A stretch of DNA of 53,708 nt from Sphingomonadaceae bacterium (GCA_025356175.1 JANXUP010000178.1:1-53708); one strand, 5' to 3'. Shown: positions 1 to 10,591, counted from the first letter of the stretch. Numbers and translations are program-made. The notes: generated by a model from the sequence alone, not told the origin.

Positions 1-1
1 A

Positions 2-124
2 CGCGGTGTCCACAACGAAGCGGCTGAATTGCTGGTCGAGCGGCTCGAAGGCAAGGTCGAAACCGACTTTGCCACTGCAAGACGGCTGTTCACTTTGATC
101 TGCGTGCTCCATATCAGGGGCTGA
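2..124 (+). CDS. C-terminal end of a truncated hypothetical protein (…[40 protein letters not shown])
   Basis: Open frame from the window edge to TGA at 122-124, directly upstream of the next CDS. Confidence 0.5.
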   Translation, partial: RGVHNEAAELLVERLEGKVETDFATARRLFTLICVLHIRG

Positions 125-140
125 GGGGTCGATTCACAGC

Positions 141-839
141 ATGGCACGCAAGAAATCCACCGCATCGCGGCTGCGCCTGTCCGGCGCACTGGTGCTGCTC
201 GCGCTGATCGTGCTCGGCTGGGGCTGGTGGCAACTCCACCACTGGCGGCCCGGGCGCGCCGACTTCCCGGTCCAGGGGATCGAGGTTGGAGCTGAGGACG
301 GCGCGGTCGACTGGAAGGCCGCCAAGGCAATCGGCGCGAGCTTTGCCTATCTCGATGCCTCGGCCAGCGCCTTTGCCCGCGATCCGGTGTTTGTGAAAAA
401 CCTTGAAGATGCGCGCGCGGCCCGGTTGCAGGTCGGCGCGGTGCACAAGTATGATCCATGCCAGCCGGCGGAAAAGCAGGCGGCCAACTTCGTCACCGTG
501 GTGCCGCGCGATGCCGCTCTGCTGCCACCGGCGGTCGATCTCGACCTGCTGGCGGACGAATGCCCGGTGAAGGTCAGCGACGCAGCTGTGACCAGCGAAC
601 TGATGACCTTCCTCAACCAGATCGAGACGCACACCGGCAAGCCGACGATCCTCAAGATTTCCAGCAGCTTCGAGAAGCGCTATCACCTTGCGGCGAAGAT
701 CGATCGCAACCTGTGGCTGGAGCGCACGCGGTTTGCGCCTGACTATGCCGGGAGACCGTGGATGCTGTGGACTGCCAACTCGATGCTCGATAGCGCGGCG
801 GCCGACACCGCGCTGCGCTGGGTGGTGGTGGGCAAGTGA
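141..839 (+). CDS. Glycoside hydrolase family 25-like (lysozyme-like) protein with N-terminal TM/signal
   Basis: N-terminal hydrophobic segment, then GIEVGAEDGAVDWKAAKAIGASFAYLDAS…; GH25-like layout. Confidence 0.7.
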   Translation: MARKKSTASRLRLSGALVLLALIVLGWGWWQLHHWRPGRADFPVQGIEVGAEDGAVDWKAAKAIGASFAYLDASASAFARDPVFVKNLEDARAARLQVGAVHKYDPCQPAEKQAANFVTVVPRDAALLPPAVDLDLLADECPVKVSDAAVTSELMTFLNQIETHTGKPTILKISSSFEKRYHLAAKIDRNLWLERTRFAPDYAGRPWMLWTANSMLDSAAADTALRWVVVGK

Positions 840-1264
840 GCTGGGACCGTGACAGCCTGATCGCCGCCGCGCTGGCTGCCGCAGACAAGGCCTATGCGCC
901 CTATTCGGGGTTCCACGTCGGGGCGGCGCTGGGCTTTGCCGATGGCAGCGTGGTGACCGGCGCCAACGTCGAGAATGCGAGCTACGGGTTGACGCTGTGC
1001 GCTGAAACCGTCGCGGTGGGCAAATTGTTGTCCGACGGGCAGCGCGGCAAACTTGAAGCGGTGGCCGTTGTCGGCGGCAAGGCAGGCGCGGTAGGCGTGG
1101 GCGCGCCGGTCAGCCCGTGCGGGCGCTGCCGGCAGGTGCTGAACGAAGTTGCCCAGCTTGGCGGCACCGATCCGATCGTGTTGTGCGTCGGCGCGGACGC
1201 GGTGCTTGAAGTCAGGCTATCGGCCTTGCTGCCGCATGCCTTCGGCCCGGCAAACCTCGTCTGA
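836..1264 (+). CDS. cdd: Cytidine deaminase
   Basis: Zn motifs NVENASYGLTLCAET and SPCGRCRQVLNE; 4-nt overlap with upstream CDS. Confidence 0.93.
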   Translation: MSWDRDSLIAAALAAADKAYAPYSGFHVGAALGFADGSVVTGANVENASYGLTLCAETVAVGKLLSDGQRGKLEAVAVVGGKAGAVGVGAPVSPCGRCRQVLNEVAQLGGTDPIVLCVGADAVLEVRLSALLPHAFGPANLV

Positions 1265-1272
1265 GACTACCG

Positions 1273-1707
1273 CTACTGCGCAGGCCCGCGGATCGGTTCA
1301 TCGCCTTGACTGATGCCGCCCGACCGATTGCGTGACGAAGACATCAGCTGCCCTGCTTCTGCGGCAGAGCTGGGTCCGGCCCCGGGGACCTTTGCACCGG
1401 CATCTCCGAGTGCAGGTTCCGCGCCGGGCGCTTCGGGCGTAGCTGCCTGATCTTCAGCGGTCTCACCAATGACCTGATTGGCTTCGTCGCCCGAATTGGC
1501 TTCAGCCAACGGCGCGGCTGGGGCTTGCGCCATGCGGGCCGGGATGGGAGCTGCCGCGGCGAACGGCGCTGGCGGCAGGGACATTGCGGCACCAGGTTCC
1601 GCGCGATCGGCCGAAAACAGCGCCACTGTCCCGGCGAGCGCCAGGGTTATCCACGCAAAGCGTTGATATGATTGGGACGGTCCCACGGTTTCGGTCTTTG
1701 ACGCCAC
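1273..1707 (-). CDS. Hypothetical Ala/Pro-rich protein with N-terminal TM
   Basis: ORF with one TM segment and low-complexity tail. Confidence 0.45.
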   Translation of the reverse strand: MASKTETVGPSQSYQRFAWITLALAGTVALFSADRAEPGAAMSLPPAPFAAAAPIPARMAQAPAAPLAEANSGDEANQVIGETAEDQAATPEAPGAEPALGDAGAKVPGAGPSSAAEAGQLMSSSRNRSGGISQGDEPIRGPAQ

Positions 1708-1861
1708 CGGACCGGTTTACCCCGGGGGAGTTAATGCCCCTGTCTTAAGCATGGTTCACAAATTATTGCAGGCTGGGGGCGGCCCCTAGTGCCGAATTAG
1801 CGCGTACTTAACCAAGCTCATTAGCCAGCTGCATTGGTTGCTCTGCTAGACCGCCGAGACG

Positions 1862-3769
1862 ATGTGGCGGGATTTCAAAACTGATCGGCGGGCAGTGCGC
1901 GCGCTTCGCGTGCTGGCCACGGCCCTGCTGCGCGATGTGCACGGCAATGCGATCATGCTGATCGCTGCGGCGCTGGTGCCGATGCTCGCACTGCTCGGCG
2001 GTTCGATCGACATGGGCCGGTCTTACCTCTCGGAAAGCCGCCTGCAACAGGCCTGCGACTCGGGCGTGCTTGCGGCACGCAAGCGGCTCGGCACCGAAAT
2101 CGCAGCCAATGGCCAGGTGCCTGCGGATGTCGCAGCGATCGGTGCAAGGTTCTTCAACCTCAACTTCCACGACGGCCAGTACGGAACCACCGACCGCGAA
2201 TTCCAGCTTACCCTGGGCAGTGATTATGCGCTCTCCGGCGAAGCGCGGGTCAATGTTCCGACTACTTTGATGCGGTTGTTCGGGCAGCAGAATGTCGCGC
2301 TTGAGGTCAAGTGCTCGGCGCAGGTCGGCATGGCCAATACCGACGTGATGATGGTGCTCGACGTTACGGGGTCGATGAATGAAACCAATGCGGGCGATTC
2401 GGTCTCCAAGATCACGCTGCTGCGCTCGACCATCGGCGGCTTCTACAACGAGCTTGAGGCCAACAAGGCCAACGGCACCCGCATCCGCTATGGCTTTGTG
2501 CCCTATTCGACCAACGTCAACGTAGGCGCGCTGCTCAAGGACGACTGGGTGGTCAAGAACTGGACCTACCAGTCGCGCACTTTGGTGGGCGGCGGCAATG
2601 GCAGTGGCAACAAGTCGTTCTGGGCGGTGGGCAGCGTGATTTCGGGGTCGCTCAATTCGACCAAGGATTCGCAATATCCAGCTAGCGGTTCGAACGGAAA
2701 CTATTCGTGCTCGTCGCCGCCATCGAGCACGCTCAGGTCGACCTCGGTACAAAAGGGCACGGTCACTTTGCCCTATGCCGGGCCGCCGGCAGGGACCGAA
2801 ACACGCACCTCGTATTGGTACACGTACAACGGCTCCCAATATTCGGTCGCGCTGAAAGGCAGCAACTGCCAGGTCACCAAGCAGACCTACACCAATTATG
2901 TGGTCGCTTACGATTGGGTGACCATCCCCGCACTGCAGTCCTCGTCGAAGTTTCAATACAAGGCGGTTGCCTCGGATGTCTCGTCGTGGCGGAACACTTC
3001 GAACGGCTGCATTGAGGAACGTGCGACTTACCCGATCGACGACTACACGAACGTCGATCTCAGCCGGGCGATGGATCTCGATCTCGACCGGGTTCCTACC
3101 CTGGGCGACAGTGCCACCCAGTGGCGGCCACAGTTCCCGGAAAAGATCTATGCCCGGTCGCTCAAGTGGGACAACTCCGGCAGCTTCACGACCTCGCCGG
3201 TCACCACGAACGATGAATTTTTCGCGCCGCTGGTCGGTGACACCGCAGCCTGCCCCTCCGCAGCGCAGAAGCTCAAGGAAATGACCTCGCTCCAGCTTTC
3301 GACCTACCTCTCCGGGCTCAAGGCCGGGGGCAGTACCTATCACGATATCGGGATGATCTGGGGTGGGCGGCTGCTTTCGCCGAGCGGGATCTTCGCCAAC
3401 GAAAACGCCGACGTTTCGCCCAGCCAGCCGACCAATCGCAACCTGATCATGATGACCGATGGCCAGACCTCGGCGCTTGATCTCAGCTATACGTCCTACG
3501 GGATGGAACCGATCGACCGGCGGCGCTGGGCGACCGGCTCGGCCAGGACGCTGACCCAGACGGTCGAAGACCGCTTCAGCTTCGCTTGCCAGGAAGTGAA
3601 GAAGAAGAACATCACGGTGTGGTTCATCGCCTTCGGCACCGAACTCAACCCGATCATGACCGAATGCGCCGGCCCCGGCCACGCCTTCCAGGCGAGCAAC
3701 GGCCAGGAATTGGCCGCAGCATTCAAGCAGATCGCCGGCGGGATCTCGAACCTCAGGTTGACGAAGTAA
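1862..3769 (+). CDS. TadE/TadG-like pilus assembly protein with von Willebrand factor A domain
   Basis: N-terminal [34 protein letters not shown]-like [14 protein letters not shown]. Confidence 0.85.
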   Translation: MWRDFKTDRRAVRALRVLATALLRDVHGNAIMLIAAALVPMLALLGGSIDMGRSYLSESRLQQACDSGVLAARKRLGTEIAANGQVPADVAAIGARFFNLNFHDGQYGTTDREFQLTLGSDYALSGEARVNVPTTLMRLFGQQNVALEVKCSAQVGMANTDVMMVLDVTGSMNETNAGDSVSKITLLRSTIGGFYNELEANKANGTRIRYGFVPYSTNVNVGALLKDDWVVKNWTYQSRTLVGGGNGSGNKSFWAVGSVISGSLNSTKDSQYPASGSNGNYSCSSPPSSTLRSTSVQKGTVTLPYAGPPAGTETRTSYWYTYNGSQYSVALKGSNCQVTKQTYTNYVVAYDWVTIPALQSSSKFQYKAVASDVSSWRNTSNGCIEERATYPIDDYTNVDLSRAMDLDLDRVPTLGDSATQWRPQFPEKIYARSLKWDNSGSFTTSPVTTNDEFFAPLVGDTAACPSAAQKLKEMTSLQLSTYLSGLKAGGSTYHDIGMIWGGRLLSPSGIFANENADVSPSQPTNRNLIMMTDGQTSALDLSYTSYGMEPIDRRRWATGSARTLTQTVEDRFSFACQEVKKKNITVWFIAFGTELNPIMTECAGPGHAFQASNGQELAAAFKQIAGGISNLRLTK

Positions 3770-4889
3770 GCCACTCCAGCAGCGCACCCAGACAATCGGC
3801 GCCCAGCTGCGCCGAGCGTTCGGGTGACCACGCCTGCACCGCACAGGGCAGGTCGTCGTTATCCTTGAACGGCATTTCCAGCGTCATCGTCACCGCGCCG
3901 AAGCGTTCGGCGAGCTGGTTGGTCGACATCGTCATGTTGGCATTTCCGGCGCGCGCCACCGGGTAACCGAGCCGGGTCTGGAAATCGGGCGAGCGGCGCT
4001 CAAGAATGGCCGCGTAACGGTCGTACCCGGCCTGCTGCTTTTCGTTCCACGAGGGGATACCGTGGAACCCGGCCAGGAATACGGCAGGGATCGCCTCGTC
4101 GCCGTGGACATCGATCGCGAAATCAAGCCCGGTTTCGTCCATCGCATTGCGGATCGCCAGCACCTCGGGCGATTTCTCAGCGCTCGGCTCGGCCCATTCG
4201 CGGTTGAGGTTGATCCCCGCCGCATTGGTCCGCAGGTGCCCCCGGCGCGAGCCGTCGGGGTTGGCGTTGGGCACGACATGGAAGCGGCACAATTGACGCA
4301 ACTTGCGCGCCACCGGATCGGCCGCATCGGTCAACCGGCCCAGCGCGCCTTCCATCCACCATTCGGCCATGCTTTCACCGGGGTGCTGGCGGGCATAGAG
4401 CCAGACTTGTTTGGAGCCCTCACCCAGTTCGAGGCAATCGATCGGCTGCCCGTCGAGGCTGCGGCCGACGACCCGATGCGTCACCCCATCGGCCAACGCA
4501 GTCTGACTGACGAGATCGTGATGCCGCTCCATCGAATAGGGCGCGAAATAGGCGAACCAGGCGATCCCGCCGTCGGGCTGGTAAGTGATGGTCAGGGTGC
4601 CGCCATCTTCGTGCGCATCGTAGTTACTGGCGGCGCGAGCCCAGAACTCGCGGTCCTCGCTCACTGCCGCGCGGTAAGCAGGCCAGCCGCCCGGATAGGC
4701 CGAGGTACCCAGCCCGGTGATTCGCAGCGTCAGCTCGCGGGCCGCGCAGCCGCTCACCCGGAAATGGAACCACTGGAAGAACTCTGACTGGTGATCGAGC
4801 CGGATCTTGAGCGCGGCGGTGGTGCCGTCGATGGCGAGGACTTCGATATTGCCGCTGTCGAAGGCGGCGTCGATCATGATGTCTGTCAT
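3753..4889 (-). CDS. M14-family zinc carboxypeptidase, cytosolic carboxypeptidase (CCP/Nna1)-like
   Basis: [17 protein letters not shown] (HxxE), [32 protein letters not shown]-terminal CCP-like beta domain. Confidence 0.85.
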   Translation of the reverse strand: MTDIMIDAAFDSGNIEVLAIDGTTAALKIRLDHQSEFFQWFHFRVSGCAARELTLRITGLGTSAYPGGWPAYRAAVSEDREFWARAASNYDAHEDGGTLTITYQPDGGIAWFAYFAPYSMERHHDLVSQTALADGVTHRVVGRSLDGQPIDCLELGEGSKQVWLYARQHPGESMAEWWMEGALGRLTDAADPVARKLRQLCRFHVVPNANPDGSRRGHLRTNAAGINLNREWAEPSAEKSPEVLAIRNAMDETGLDFAIDVHGDEAIPAVFLAGFHGIPSWNEKQQAGYDRYAAILERRSPDFQTRLGYPVARAGNANMTMSTNQLAERFGAVTMTLEMPFKDNDDLPCAVQAWSPERSAQLGADCLGALLEWLTSST

Positions 4890-5476
4890 TTGACCTCGAT
4901 AGTCTCACCCGACTGGCCGGGGAAGCCCGCAAACAGCGCTTCGCTCATCTTGGGCGCGCCAAGCGCTGTGGTGGCGAGCGGGGACTTGCTCGACACAGTG
5001 AAACTTGCCCGGCCTTCCCACAGCGTGGCCCCGCTAGCGCGGTCGCGGATCGAGACGGCCAGATCGGTTTCCACTTGCGCCGCTGGCTTGGGCGAGAGGT
5101 TGATCCCGATACCCAGGCCCAGCCCGCTGCCGTAAGTCCCGGTCGAGCCGCCCACACCGACGCTGACCGGGCTCGAACTCTGGGGCTGCAAGGTGCGGCG
5201 CGATAGCTTGACCAGCGCCACCTGCCCGCCGCTGCCCGGCGGCGCCGCAGTATAGCCGGCCACGGCCAGCTGGCGCATCACCGCCGCGCTGTAAGTCTGC
5301 CATTCAAGCGAGGCCGGGTCATTCCCCGGGGCGGGCTCGATTGCGATTGCGCCCTTGCCCAGCTGTGCCACATCGGGCGCATGGAAACGGGTTACCTCGA
5401 CCGGTCCGACCGGGGCAACGCAGCCGCCAAGTGCAAGGGTCAATGCGGCAAGAACAAGACGCTTCATCGCGGGCAA
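4886..5476 (-). CDS. DUF4136-like putative lipoprotein
   Basis: Signal plus lipobox-like [25 protein letters not shown] motif. Confidence 0.65.
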   Translation of the reverse strand: MPAMKRLVLAALTLALGGCVAPVGPVEVTRFHAPDVAQLGKGAIAIEPAPGNDPASLEWQTYSAAVMRQLAVAGYTAAPPGSGGQVALVKLSRRTLQPQSSSPVSVGVGGSTGTYGSGLGLGIGINLSPKPAAQVETDLAVSIRDRASGATLWEGRASFTVSSKSPLATTALGAPKMSEALFAGFPGQSGETIEVK

Positions 5477-5533
5477 CCTCTCATGGATCGGCTGCGCGCG
5501 ATCCTGAATCCGATTGCCGGGCGATGCAAGGCC

Positions 5534-6253
5534 TTACCGCTCACCCATGCGGGTCGGAAAGCCGTCGAACAGCACGCCGGCCAGCTTGGTGGCCACCGCT
5601 TGCTCGGTCCAGCGCTGATCACCTTCGCGGGTGATGATGTCAGCGCGTCCTTCCCACAGTACGGCACCAGTCGAACGGTCCCGGATTCGGGCTTCGAGGC
5701 GCGTGGAGATCAGCGCCCCGCGCGGCTTCGAGCCATCGTAGGCCAAGGCGACCCCAAGCATCGAGCCGCGGTTCGAAACCCCCATCGTCATCTCGCCGCT
5801 CACCGGCTTGTGCGGAGCCTCCGCAGGTTCAGCTTGCGCCCGCATGATCCTGACTTCGGCAGTCTGGCCGGACCCGGGTGCAGGGTGCACGGTGTCATAG
5901 CCAGCCTTGACCAGCCGGTCTTCTACCGCCGCTTCGAAAGTCGGGTTGGGTCCATCCGAATCGGGGAGGCCGCTTTCAGAATCGGGCTCTGCTGCCATCG
6001 GCACAACTGTGATCGCGCCGTGGCCCAGCGCCAGCGCGGCGTCGCCCTCGGCGCGGAACCGGGCCACGTCGACCTTGCCTTCGCGTGAAGGTGCCTGCCG
6101 CGCACCGTGGCCGCTCCAGGCCGGTTCGCGCCAGCCAGGTCCATCCCAGCCGGGTCCGCCCCAGCCACCGCGCTGCGCCAGCAGGGCAGTTCCAGACAAT
6201 CCGAGCGAAGCGACGATGACGGTTTGGAGCACGGCTGAACGGGAGGGCAGCAT
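5534..6253 (-). CDS. DUF4136-like secreted protein, paralog of the adjacent gene
   Basis: Signal peptide; VARFRAEG…LGHGAITVVP and RDRSTGAVLWEGRADI shared with neighbour. Confidence 0.6.
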   Translation of the reverse strand: MLPSRSAVLQTVIVASLGLSGTALLAQRGGWGGPGWDGPGWREPAWSGHGARQAPSREGKVDVARFRAEGDAALALGHGAITVVPMAAEPDSESGLPDSDGPNPTFEAAVEDRLVKAGYDTVHPAPGSGQTAEVRIMRAQAEPAEAPHKPVSGEMTMGVSNRGSMLGVALAYDGSKPRGALISTRLEARIRDRSTGAVLWEGRADIITREGDQRWTEQAVATKLAGVLFDGFPTRMGER

Positions 6254-6397
6254 GAAAAGTCCTTGATCTGGGAGTTGCGGACAGGGCCGTCCTTCGCCTC
6301 GGAAGCTTGCGCTGCGCTGAACGGTTGATGAAATCGTCTGCAGGCGGCGCGCCGTTAACCACTTTGCCGCGCGGCCATGCTAGCGAACGGCCACATC

Positions 6398-7414
6398 ATG
6401 ACTGACAAAGTTCCCGTACTCGTCACCGGCGGCGCCGGATACATCGGCAGCCACGCGGTGCTCGCGCTGGTCGACCAGGGCTGGCCGGTCGCCGTAATCG
6501 ACAACCTGACCACCGGTTTCCGCTGGGCGGTGCCCGAAGGCGTGACCTTCTACGAAGGTGACATCGAGGACGGAGCGCTGCTGGCGCGCATTTTCGCCGA
6601 ACAGGGCATGTCCGACGGTACTGGCGCGGTGATGCATTTCGCCGGCTCGATCGTGGTCCCCGAATCGGTTGAGAACCCGCTCAAGTACTATCACAACAAC
6701 ACCGCGAAGAGCCGCGCGCTGATCGCCGCCGCAGTGGCCGCCGGAGTGCCGCACTTCATCTTCAGTTCGACCGCGGCGACCTATGGCATCCCCCAGGAAT
6801 CGCCGGTGCGCGAAGACAGCCCGAAGCTGCCGATCAATCCTTACGGCATGTCCAAGCTGATGACCGAGACCATGCTGGCCGATGTCGCCGCGGCGCATCC
6901 GATCAATTACTGCGCGCTGCGCTATTTCAACGTCGCCGGAGCCGATCCGCGCGCGCGCACCGGGCAGTCGACCGCCGGGGCAACGCACCTGATCAAGGTC
7001 GCGGTGGAGGCGGCGCTGGGCAAGCGCAGCCATGTCGAGGTGTTCGGCACCGATTACGCCACCCCCGATGGCACCGGGGTGCGCGACTACATCCATGTCA
7101 GCGACCTTGCCGCCGCGCATGTCCTCGCGCTTGAGGCGCTGATTGCGAAGCCAGCCGAATCGCTCACCATGAACGCCGGTTATGGCCGCGGCTTCTCGGT
7201 GCTCGAAGTGCTCGATGCAGTCGACCGGGTGACCAACCTGACCATCGAACGCCGCCTCCAGCCCCGCCGTGCGGGCGATCCCGATGCGCTGATTTCCGAT
7301 AATGAGAAGATCAAGTCGACCCTGCCGTGGGTGCCGCAATACGCCGACCTCGATGTGATCGTTGCCCACGCGCTGCAATGGGAGCGGCGTTTGGGCGAGA
7401 TCCGGGGCAAATAG
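6398..7414 (+). CDS. galE: UDP-glucose 4-epimerase
   Basis: VLVTGGAGYIGSHAVLALV, SSTAATYG, NPYGMSKLMTE; alternative upstream start 6377. Confidence 0.93.
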   Translation: MTDKVPVLVTGGAGYIGSHAVLALVDQGWPVAVIDNLTTGFRWAVPEGVTFYEGDIEDGALLARIFAEQGMSDGTGAVMHFAGSIVVPESVENPLKYYHNNTAKSRALIAAAVAAGVPHFIFSSTAATYGIPQESPVREDSPKLPINPYGMSKLMTETMLADVAAAHPINYCALRYFNVAGADPRARTGQSTAGATHLIKVAVEAALGKRSHVEVFGTDYATPDGTGVRDYIHVSDLAAAHVLALEALIAKPAESLTMNAGYGRGFSVLEVLDAVDRVTNLTIERRLQPRRAGDPDALISDNEKIKSTLPWVPQYADLDVIVAHALQWERRLGEIRGK

Positions 7415-7416
7415 GG

Positions 7417-7580
7417 GGTTCGCGCAGAGATCGCTGAGGCGCAGAGGCCTGGCTTTGCGCCGCAGGCATCTCCAGACTTTGGGCGCTGCGCCGAACTCTC
7501 AGCTCGCGGGACGAAAGCGGCTTTGCCGCAAACCCAATCCCTTTGCGCCTCTGCGCCCTCTGCGATCTCTGCGCGAAACC
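7417..7580. repeat. Imperfect inverted-repeat element, arms 7417-7447 and 7548-7580
   Basis: ggttcgcgcagagatcgctgaggcgcagagg versus cctctgcgccctctgcgatctctgcgcgaaacc. Confidence 0.8.
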
Positions 7581-7682
7581 TTTTCGCCGTCTCTGCAGCG
7601 CGCGCCCGCTTGACTTGGGCCAGACTCACCCGTAACGGCCCACCTTCAATTTCAGGCGGCATTGTCCGCTCCCGAGGAAACC

Positions 7683-7808
7683 ATGAAGATTCGCAACAGC
7701 CTCAAGTCGCTCAAGGGTCGCCACCGCGATAACCGCGTGATCCGTCGCCGCGGGCGCACTTACGTGATCAACAAGACCAACCGCCGCTTCAAGGCGCGCC
7801 AGGGCTAA
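7683..7808 (+). CDS. rpmJ: 50S ribosomal protein bL36
   Basis: [41 protein letters not shown]; 41 aa, below the ORF-track cutoff. Confidence 0.95.
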   Translation: MKIRNSLKSLKGRHRDNRVIRRRGRTYVINKTNRRFKARQG

Positions 7809-7902
7809 CCAGCCCGGCGGGGTCCTTCGGGGCCCGCGTAAAAGTCCTGCGGCCCGCCTCCCACCCGGGATGCGGGCCGAAGTCATTTTGGAGGTGGCGA
7901 GA

Positions 7903-8508
7903 ATGATCGAAGCAGTCGTATTCGATGTCGGCAAGGTGCTGGTTGAATGGGAACGCGACCTGCCGTTCCGCCGCCTGATCCCTGACCCGGCGACACGGGC
8001 GTGGTTCATGGATACGGTCATCCCGCTTGAATGGCACGGCGAGCATGACGCCGGACGCAGCGCGGCGGAAATGATCGCGGAGCGCAGCGCACTCTATCCC
8101 GAACATGCTCACCTGATCGAAGCCTGGCTCAGCCACTTCAACGAGACCATCCCCGGCCCGGTGCCGGGTAGCGAGGAACTGGTCGAGGCACTGCACGCGC
8201 GCGGCGTGCCGCTTTATGCGATCACCAACTTCGGCGCCGACACCTGGGCCGGGTTCGTACCGGACTGGCGGCTGCGCGAATTCTTTCGCGACATCGTGGT
8301 TTCGGGCGATGAGCAGCTCGCCAAGCCCGACCCGGCGATCTACGCCCTGGCCGCGGGCCGCTTCGGCCATGATCCCGCCGCAATGCTGTTCATCGACGAC
8401 AGCCTGACCAACGTAACCAGCGCGCGGAATTGTGGCTGGCAGGCGCACCATTTCATGAATGCGGATGGGCTGCGCACCGCTCTGATCGAGCACGGTTTGC
8501 TGAAATAG
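7903..8508 (+). CDS. HAD-family hydrolase
   Basis: VVFDVGKVLVEW, YAITNFG, LFIDDSLTNV. Confidence 0.88.
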   Translation: MIEAVVFDVGKVLVEWERDLPFRRLIPDPATRAWFMDTVIPLEWHGEHDAGRSAAEMIAERSALYPEHAHLIEAWLSHFNETIPGPVPGSEELVEALHARGVPLYAITNFGADTWAGFVPDWRLREFFRDIVVSGDEQLAKPDPAIYALAAGRFGHDPAAMLFIDDSLTNVTSARNCGWQAHHFMNADGLRTALIEHGLLK

Positions 8509-8514
8509 GAAAAA

Positions 8515-8542
8515 GGCCCCCGCTCATTGCTGAGCGAGGGCC
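8515..8542 (-). terminator. Rho-independent terminator for the 8581-8925 gene
   Basis: ggcccccgctca-ttgc-tgagcgagggcc stem, one mismatch; T tract on the minus strand. Confidence 0.75.
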
Positions 8543-8580
8543 AGGGGGGCTGTTCTAGGAGTGCCTGGAACTAAGTCGCG

Positions 8581-8925
8581 TCAGGCGGCCGCGTTGCACT
8601 TGGTCAGGTCTTCGGCGCTGAATTCACCCTTCGGGCCGGTGAACGACTGGACCTTGCCAAATGCCTTGACCACCTGAACGCAGGTGTTGATCGCGCGCGA
8701 GCCGTCAATCGGGCCGCCGCAGCTGTCGCCGATGCACTTCCACACCACGTCGTTGACGACCTTTTCCTTGGGCGCGGCGAACGCGGTCGCGAGCTTGGCG
8801 TTGTAGTGGTTGGTGCTGGCGTGCGCGGTGCTGGTGGTTGCCGAAAAGCTGACCACAGTGCCCGCGAATGCGAGGGCAGCGGCGAGGAAGCTGCGCGAAA
8901 GCGTGCTGGAAATTGCGTTATTCAT
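8581..8925 (-). CDS. CC_3452-like small secreted protein
   Basis: Signal peptide, four Cys; VVWKCIGDSCGGP…SRAINTCVQVVKAFGKV. Confidence 0.7.
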   Translation of the reverse strand: MNNAISSTLSRSFLAAALAFAGTVVSFSATTSTAHASTNHYNAKLATAFAAPKEKVVNDVVWKCIGDSCGGPIDGSRAINTCVQVVKAFGKVQSFTGPKGEFSAEDLTKCNAAA

Positions 8926-9003
8926 GGTTCTATCCCCTTCAAGGTTAGGCCACGCAGGGATCGAAAGGGAGCCTGGGAGGGACGACTCGATTTGCGTTGC
9001 TAA

Positions 9004-9103
9004 TTGCTACCTAACCGGATAAGTTTTCAGTTGCAACTAGAAACTGTGCATCGCAGCAAAGATTTTTTTGTCGGCGAAGAAGTCAGATTGAGTTAGGTTG
9101 CAA
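9004..9103. promoter_or_regulatory. Candidate HxlR operator region: 24-bp near-palindrome 9022-9045 and flanking inverted pair 9004-9015/9092-9103
   Basis: AGTTTTCAGTTGCAACTAGAAACT; TTGCTACCTAAC versus GTTAGGTTGCAA. Confidence 0.5.
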
Positions 9104-9117
9104 AACGGGATTGAGGA

Positions 9118-9639
9118 ATGACCATGGGTAAACTCCGCGAGCCGCTCAACGACATGCAGAATTGCGGGCTTCCCGCGGCTCTCGAGGTGATGGGTGAACG
9201 ATGGTCGTTCATGATCCTGCGCGCCGGTTTCAACGGCCTGCATCACTTCGAAGAGTTTCTCGGTACGCTGGGGATCGCCCGCAACATCCTGTCGAACCGG
9301 CTCGCGCGGCTGGTGGAGCATGGCATCATGAAGCGCGAGGCGCTGCCCGAAGACCGCCGCAAGATCGAATACCGCCTGACCGCCAAGGGTCTCGACCTGC
9401 TCCCCGCGATGCTCGCACTGCGTCAATGGGGCGAGAAATACGGCGAAGGCATCCCGAGCAACCCGGTGTTGTGCGACGAACGCGACGGCCTACCGATCGC
9501 ACTGATCGGCATTTTCGCGCACGACGGCCGCCACCTCGGCCCGATGGACCTGCAATGGCGCGATATGGCGGATGTGGGGAAAGCGGAGGTCGAGGATGGC
9601 CCGGAAGAGGTTCGGCCGCAGATGAGTGCGCTGCGGTAG
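9118..9639 (+). CDS. HxlR-family winged-helix transcriptional regulator
   Basis: ALEVMGERWSFMILR, GIARNILSNRLARLVEHGIMKRE. Confidence 0.92.
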   Translation: MTMGKLREPLNDMQNCGLPAALEVMGERWSFMILRAGFNGLHHFEEFLGTLGIARNILSNRLARLVEHGIMKREALPEDRRKIEYRLTAKGLDLLPAMLALRQWGEKYGEGIPSNPVLCDERDGLPIALIGIFAHDGRHLGPMDLQWRDMADVGKAEVEDGPEEVRPQMSALR

Positions 9640-9652
9640 CCCTTTTCTGGTG

Positions 9653-9883
9653 ATGGAAATCAAAGCCGAGGACGAAAAGTCACAAATGGCGGACGAGGAA
9701 GCGCTCTCATTGCGCCATCAGCTTATCGAAGCACGGTCAGCAATCATCGCGCAGTTGGATGAATTGAACGAGCGATCTAGATCGTCATTGAATTCGATCA
9801 AACACTTCCCTCCAGATTACGCACCGTTGATCGCGGAACTGTCGGAGCAGCTGACCGAAATTGAAAGTCTTTTGCGAGCGTAA
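9653..9883 (+). CDS. Small coiled-coil-like hypothetical protein
   Basis: ORF with heptad-like content. Confidence 0.4.
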   Translation: MEIKAEDEKSQMADEEALSLRHQLIEARSAIIAQLDELNERSRSSLNSIKHFPPDYAPLIAELSEQLTEIESLLRA

Positions 9884-9894
9884 GAGCGACGTCC

Positions 9895-10497
9895 TCAAGC
9901 CCTAGGCGCCACCCGCCGGTAACTCAGCGCTTCGGCCACGTGGATGCGCCCGATCCCCTCGTTGCCTGACATATCCGCAATCGTCCGCGCCACGCGTAGC
10001 ATCCGGGTGTAGCCGCGCGCGGACAGGCGCATCGCTTCGGCGGCTTGCAGCAGGAGCTTGCGGCCCGGTTCGTCCGGTGTGGCGTGGAGTTCGAGCATTT
10101 CACCACTCAGGTCGGCATTGCTGCGCATCTTGGTTCCGGCAAGCCGAGCGGTCTGGATCGCGCGCGCAGCCGCAACCCGCGCGGCGACTTCGGCGCTGCC
10201 TTCGGCGGGGGGAGGCAGGCCGAGATCGGCGGCGCTGACCGGGTCGACATCGACATGGAGGTCGATCCGGTCGAGCAGGGGGCCACTGACCTTCGACTGG
10301 TAATCCGCCGCACAGCGCGGCGCGCGGCTGCAAGCCAGCGCCGGATCGCCAAGATGTCCGCAGCGGCACGGGTTCATCGCCGCGACCAGCTGCACCCGCG
10401 CCGGGAAGGTCACATGCGCATTGGCCCGCGCGACATCGACCACCCCGGTTTCCAGCGGTTGGCGCAGCGAATCGAGCACCGCGCGCTGGAATTCCGG
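9895..10497 (-). pseudogene. comM: 3' half of a ComM/YifB Mg-chelatase-like ATPase
   Basis: PEFQRAVLDSLRQPLETG…VAAMNPCRCGH…ARGYTRMLRVARTIADM…ALSYR; native sequence begins at PEFQRAVL. Confidence 0.88.
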
Positions 10498-10591
10498 AAT
10501 TAGGTAGCAAGCGCAGAAGCTACCGAGATGCCGCACAAAACAGAGGTTTTGTGTAATGGAATTCATTTTGAAGCTGGTCGCGGCGCTTGCG

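Noticed and set aside
1808-3844. 678-aa minus-strand ORF
   Set aside because: Antisense shadow of the VWA/TadG-like gene, which has clear motifs.
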